DNA from: Sycobia sp. Sy_11
Taxonomy: Eukaryota > Arthropoda > Insecta > Hymenoptera > Epichrysomallidae
DNA: 64,000 nucleotides
Reading direction: 5' to 3'
Assembly (NCBI GenBank): GCA_018907035.1
Contig: JACCIC010000099.1
Span: forward strand, 1,518,501-1,582,500
The position numbers and the translations under genes were made by a program. This document shows, one piece after another, positions 61,312 to 64,000 of the stretch. The notes beneath the pieces are model-generated. The model ran no database searches. It saw only the letters and a program-made list of their open reading frames with translations, and was not told the DNA's origin. Every line of letters starts with the position of its first letter. Position 1 is the first letter of the stretch.

Positions 61312-62558
61312 GTACGTTCTAGGGGATGTTTTGCTTCTCGCCCGTGGCGATCGCAGGGGGGAGGGGGATCAGCGAGAGGGAAAACCATTCGTTCGACTAA
61401 TTTACCAGTCCACAGATTTTCTACAAATAAGGATAATTGAACGAAAGTTAAAACTACTTTCTGCTTTAAAATTTATAAGAAGGGGCTTCGAGTAATTCTT
61501 TTTTACGTACTTTAGGACTTTATGAAGGGTGCATTAATACGGAGCAAGCGCTACTAATAATTTCGATAATTGTAATACGAGGAAGTCAGAGCGAATATGT
61601 ACATTTTTTAATGCGTATTCATCTTGAACATTGTAATATAAACTGTACTTTGAGCAGAACATTGAAGTTCTTAAATAATCTCTATAAATGATAATTATGA
61701 TTTAGCCATACTGATCGATAAGTTTTTTAATCGACAAATTTATTGTTTAACGAGATAGATAGAATATTACATAGAAATATTTGATTTTATTATTTGATAT
61801 TTCAATTGCTTCATAGATGTTAATTGGGTCATTTTATCCATTCATTGCTAAACTACTATAAATGTAGTATAAAATTAATAATCTAAAAATTTTCAATTAC
61901 AATTGCTAAACAGAGAAAATAATGCAATTAAAAGTCCCCTTAACAATTGTAATATAGAATAATAATCTTAATCATTCAATTATTATAATTAATCTATCAT
62001 AGTTCTAGTTAGAGAAGCAATACAATTTGTTATAACGACCGTTCGTTCTTTACTTAGCTCTGTCACGAATTAATCTGCCTAATATAATTTATTCATATTT
62101 TCATCATTATATACGAGTTCTTATTAAATTTACATTATAATAGAAAATTATTTGATTATACATATTGTTGAAGAAAAAAATATTTCTGACAAATACGTCT
62201 ATGAAAAATTTATTAATAAAATTTCGAGCATTTATTTGAGTTATCGAATGTGTAAGCAAGCGTATATTTATCCAGATTACAGAGCATTAATGAGTATCTA
62301 ATGAGTGGTAATTGGATAAAATTATAAAAATTTTGTTTACAATGCAAACATCGTTCGATCATAACGTAAAATGTGTACTTTGTGATACTGTATGTGCGGT
62401 TCATCACATTCTTTGCATTAATTAAATGCTTACATTACCCAACTTCGGAAACAATATTTACATAAAACGTTACGTGTCTTTCCTGCACTCTCCATGTATC
62501 AACAACACATCCGGAAAAATTCGCCTATGCTCATGAAACTCCGGCAATATGCCCTCAG
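61312..62558 (+). other. Intron 3 visible (1.25 kb, phase 1)
   Basis: Starts GTACGT and ends CCCTCAG. After a short GC-rich start it is AT-rich and holds nothing recognisable. Confidence 0.75.
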
Positions 62559-62932
62559 GCTTGGCGACGACGATGGCGGCGACGGCGGCGTCGACGACGA
62601 TACCGCAGGTGAGGAGCAGCAGCAACCTGCCGGCGATGGCGGCCGCGCTGTCGGTGACCACCGCCGCCGGCGGCAGCAGCGGCGATCCCCGGAACGCCAA
62701 TAATCCGTGCTACGGCGACCCGATCTACGCGATGCCGGTGAAGCCGTTCCTCAGCTCGCAGGACGTGCGCCTGAACCCGGCGGCCCGGCAATTCCAGAGG
62801 GCGGCCGCGGCGGCGACGGCGGAGGTTTGCGCGGGCCTCGGCGGCCGGAATTACGCCGGTGGCGCCGCGGTCGCGGCCCAGGGGTGCGGCGCCCCCCGCG
62901 GCGGTGGACAGCCGCGCCAGCATCAGGCCAAG
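62559..62932 (+). CDS. Coding exon 4 visible: Ala/Gly-rich linker
   Basis: Acceptor ATGCCCTCAG, donor AAG|GTAAAC. The two first bases (GC) complete the G left by the previous exon to a Gly codon, so phase 1 entry fits; exit is phase 0. There are 124 whole codons. A second AG at 62607-62608 would give a phase 0 entry and break the frame, so the upstream site is preferred although its pyrimidine tract is modest. In the same frame a TGA at 62534 bars a longer exon. The peptide is rich in Ala, Thr and Gly with two more ordered pieces: CYGDPIYAMPVKPFLSSQD near residues 54-72 and LNPAARQFQRAA just after. A DPIY motif is also present in the PTPN13 linker as I remember it, which is only weak support for kinship. 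Confidence 0.8.
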
Positions 62933-63711
62933 GTAAACTTTTTCCGTTCGGCGAGTATACTCGGAGGGGGTGGTATTACGTGGGGAGAATGAATGGTTAA
63001 AAACTCCGTTTGAGAACAGGCGATAGAGTGCGATGGTGTATATCATAGTTACTCTTTTGTTGTTTTTTTTTTTTTTTAATTTGATGAAGGTCATATATTA
63101 GTCTTCGTAATGACAAAATTCTAATTACCAGGGAATTCGTATCAGTAATAAATTATTAGGTTATAGAAAATAATAAGTCTTCCACGACCATGTGGTATTA
63201 AAAATCATTATTAATTGATCTCTTTCGTCGTTCACCTTATTTTCTGAAGGATTATAAAATTTTTTTACCACCATATCTTAAAATATATAGTAGCAAATTT
63301 TGGTGTAAATAAATGAAAAATTTACGAGAATAACAGGAAATGAAAAAAATGCTAATTACATATATAAGCTTGCAAGCTGGAAATTTAAAAATTCCACGTG
63401 GATAACTTCAACATTTCTTGTATGTTAATTATTACATAAATGAAAATGAACATAAAGTCAAATAAATCTAGTTAATATATGGCTGTTCCTTATAATATGT
63501 TTTCAATTTGAATAAAAAGCTGTCTGCATCTCTATCAAAATAGTAGTTTTTATTTCAAAAACGGGAAATAAAAAGTTTTGGGCGACACGATCATTCGCAA
63601 GAGCGTAAAATTCCCACCCGTCGTCAGTTCTTCTGTTTTTATAACTATCTAAACAAATAACGTAGATCTACGATAAAAAAATTGTTTCCCATCCTCATCC
63701 ACCATTCGCAG
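62933..63711 (+). other. Intron 4 visible (0.78 kb, phase 0)
   Basis: Starts GTAAAC and ends ATTCGCAG. Contains a T run near 63062-63079 and is otherwise AT-rich; nothing else is recognised. Confidence 0.8.
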
Positions 63712-64000
63712 GAGGACCTCTACATCGCCACGGCCAAAAAACTGCCGAACCTTCTCCAGCGCCAGCACTCCAGTCCTCAGTTCACCTCGGGCCTCTGCAG
63801 CCAGGAGGCCGCTCAGCTCTGGGAGCGCGCGGCGGCGCGCTCGGCCGCGCTCCTCCAGCAGCGCCACCCGGACTCCCGTCTCGAGGCGCCCGCGGGACAG
63901 CGCCTCCACGGGGGCGGCGATAATCCCGGCGCGACCGACTCGCGGCAGCAGCAGCAGCAGCAGCAGCAGCCGAAGCAGACGAGCGAGGAACCGAGGATAC
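63712..64000 (+). CDS. Coding exon 5 visible, truncated by the window edge
   Basis: Acceptor ATTCGCAG, phase 0 entry; 96 codons and one base are visible and the frame is still open. It begins EDLYIATAKKLPNLLQRQHSSPQF and then has SQEAAQLWERAAARSAALLQQRH, a segment likely to be helical. Near the end come eight CAG-encoded Gln residues followed by PKQTSEEPRI. RQHSSP is another RxxSxP site. The CAG plus GAG at the boundary form a NAGNAG-type pair, so dropping of the first Glu is possible but the GAG acceptor would be weak. An open frame on the opposite strand here (63649-63909) is a shadow of the GC-rich codons. If this is a PTPN13-like protein a FERM domain should follow some way downstream; if KNDC1-like, a second KIND or RasGEF parts. 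Confidence 0.82.
63946..63969 (+). repeat. Coding (CAG)8, poly-Gln
   Basis: Eight uninterrupted CAG codons in exon 5, followed by PKQTSEE. Confidence 0.9.

Larger units (their letters stand above)
19945..64000 (+). other. Partial gene span: multi-exon KIND-domain protein
   Basis: Seen: five exons with GT-AG junctions whose phases chain without a break (entry phase 1, then 0, 0, 1, 0), giving about 520 open residues and no stop before the window edge. Family knowledge: KIND is a non-catalytic fold related to the C-lobe of protein kinases and serves in protein binding. It occurs in PTPN13, FRMPD2, KNDC1 and Spire. The EKMWMYSLG block and the order of segments resemble PTPN13/FRMPD2 or KNDC1 and not Spire. 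Inference: a scaffold-type cytoplasmic or cortical protein. The N-terminal part of the domain is missing on the left and everything beyond the linker is missing on the right, so the family member cannot be fixed. No gene symbol is assigned. Confidence 0.75.

Noticed and set aside
62609..62932. Alternative acceptor ACCGCAG for exon 4
   Set aside because: Phase 0 entry does not fit the phase 1 end of exon 3; using it would shift the frame.
63649..63909. Minus-strand frame over exon 5
   Set aside because: Antisense shadow of the GC-rich coding exon.

Overview
The window looks like nuclear DNA of an animal, most probably an insect and perhaps a hymenopteran. This is an inference from texture: AT-rich non-coding background, very many dinucleotide microsatellites (TA, GA/TC, CA/TG), GC-rich islands that are not depleted in CpG, spliced genes with GT-AG introns, and glutamine- and serine-rich coding repeats. 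There is no bacterial-style gene packing, no CRISPR array and no recognisable operon.

The only gene I can support is one large, partial, plus-strand gene whose five visible coding exons lie at 19945-20120, 33819-33983, 60744-61311, 62559-62932 and 63712 to the window edge. All junctions have GT-AG sites and matching phases, so the exons join into one open frame of about 520 residues. The first three exons encode most of a KIND domain (kinase non-catalytic C-lobe domain), with PPEY at the place of a kinase APE motif, EKMWMYSLG at the place of the kinase D-x-W-S-x-G helix, and DPRRRAS late in the domain. The later exons encode a low-complexity linker with poly-Ser and poly-Gln runs and several RxxSxP-type sites. 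The closest family match from memory is the KIND domain of PTPN13 (PTP-BL) and FRMPD2; KNDC1 (very-KIND) is the main alternative. The deciding downstream domains (FERM and PDZ against RasGEF) and the N-terminal part of the KIND domain lie outside the window or are unrecognised.

Layout: 1-19944 is non-coding sequence upstream of the first visible exon, probably an intron. 20121-33818 (13.7 kb) and 33984-60743 (26.8 kb) are two very long introns, which cut the KIND domain into three. 61312-62558 and 62933-63711 are short introns in the linker. The long introns hold more than thirty microsatellites, several GC islands, tRNA-like Pol III promoter remnants (about 9.8, 22.8, 31.6, 49.3 and 52.6 kb) and two neighbouring fold-back structures at 48.1-48.7 kb. 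The fold-backs are the most unusual non-coding structure here: one is a 54-bp inverted repeat and the other a tandem 60-bp repeat followed by its own inverted copy. Apart from these items I see nothing recognisable in the AT-rich stretches.
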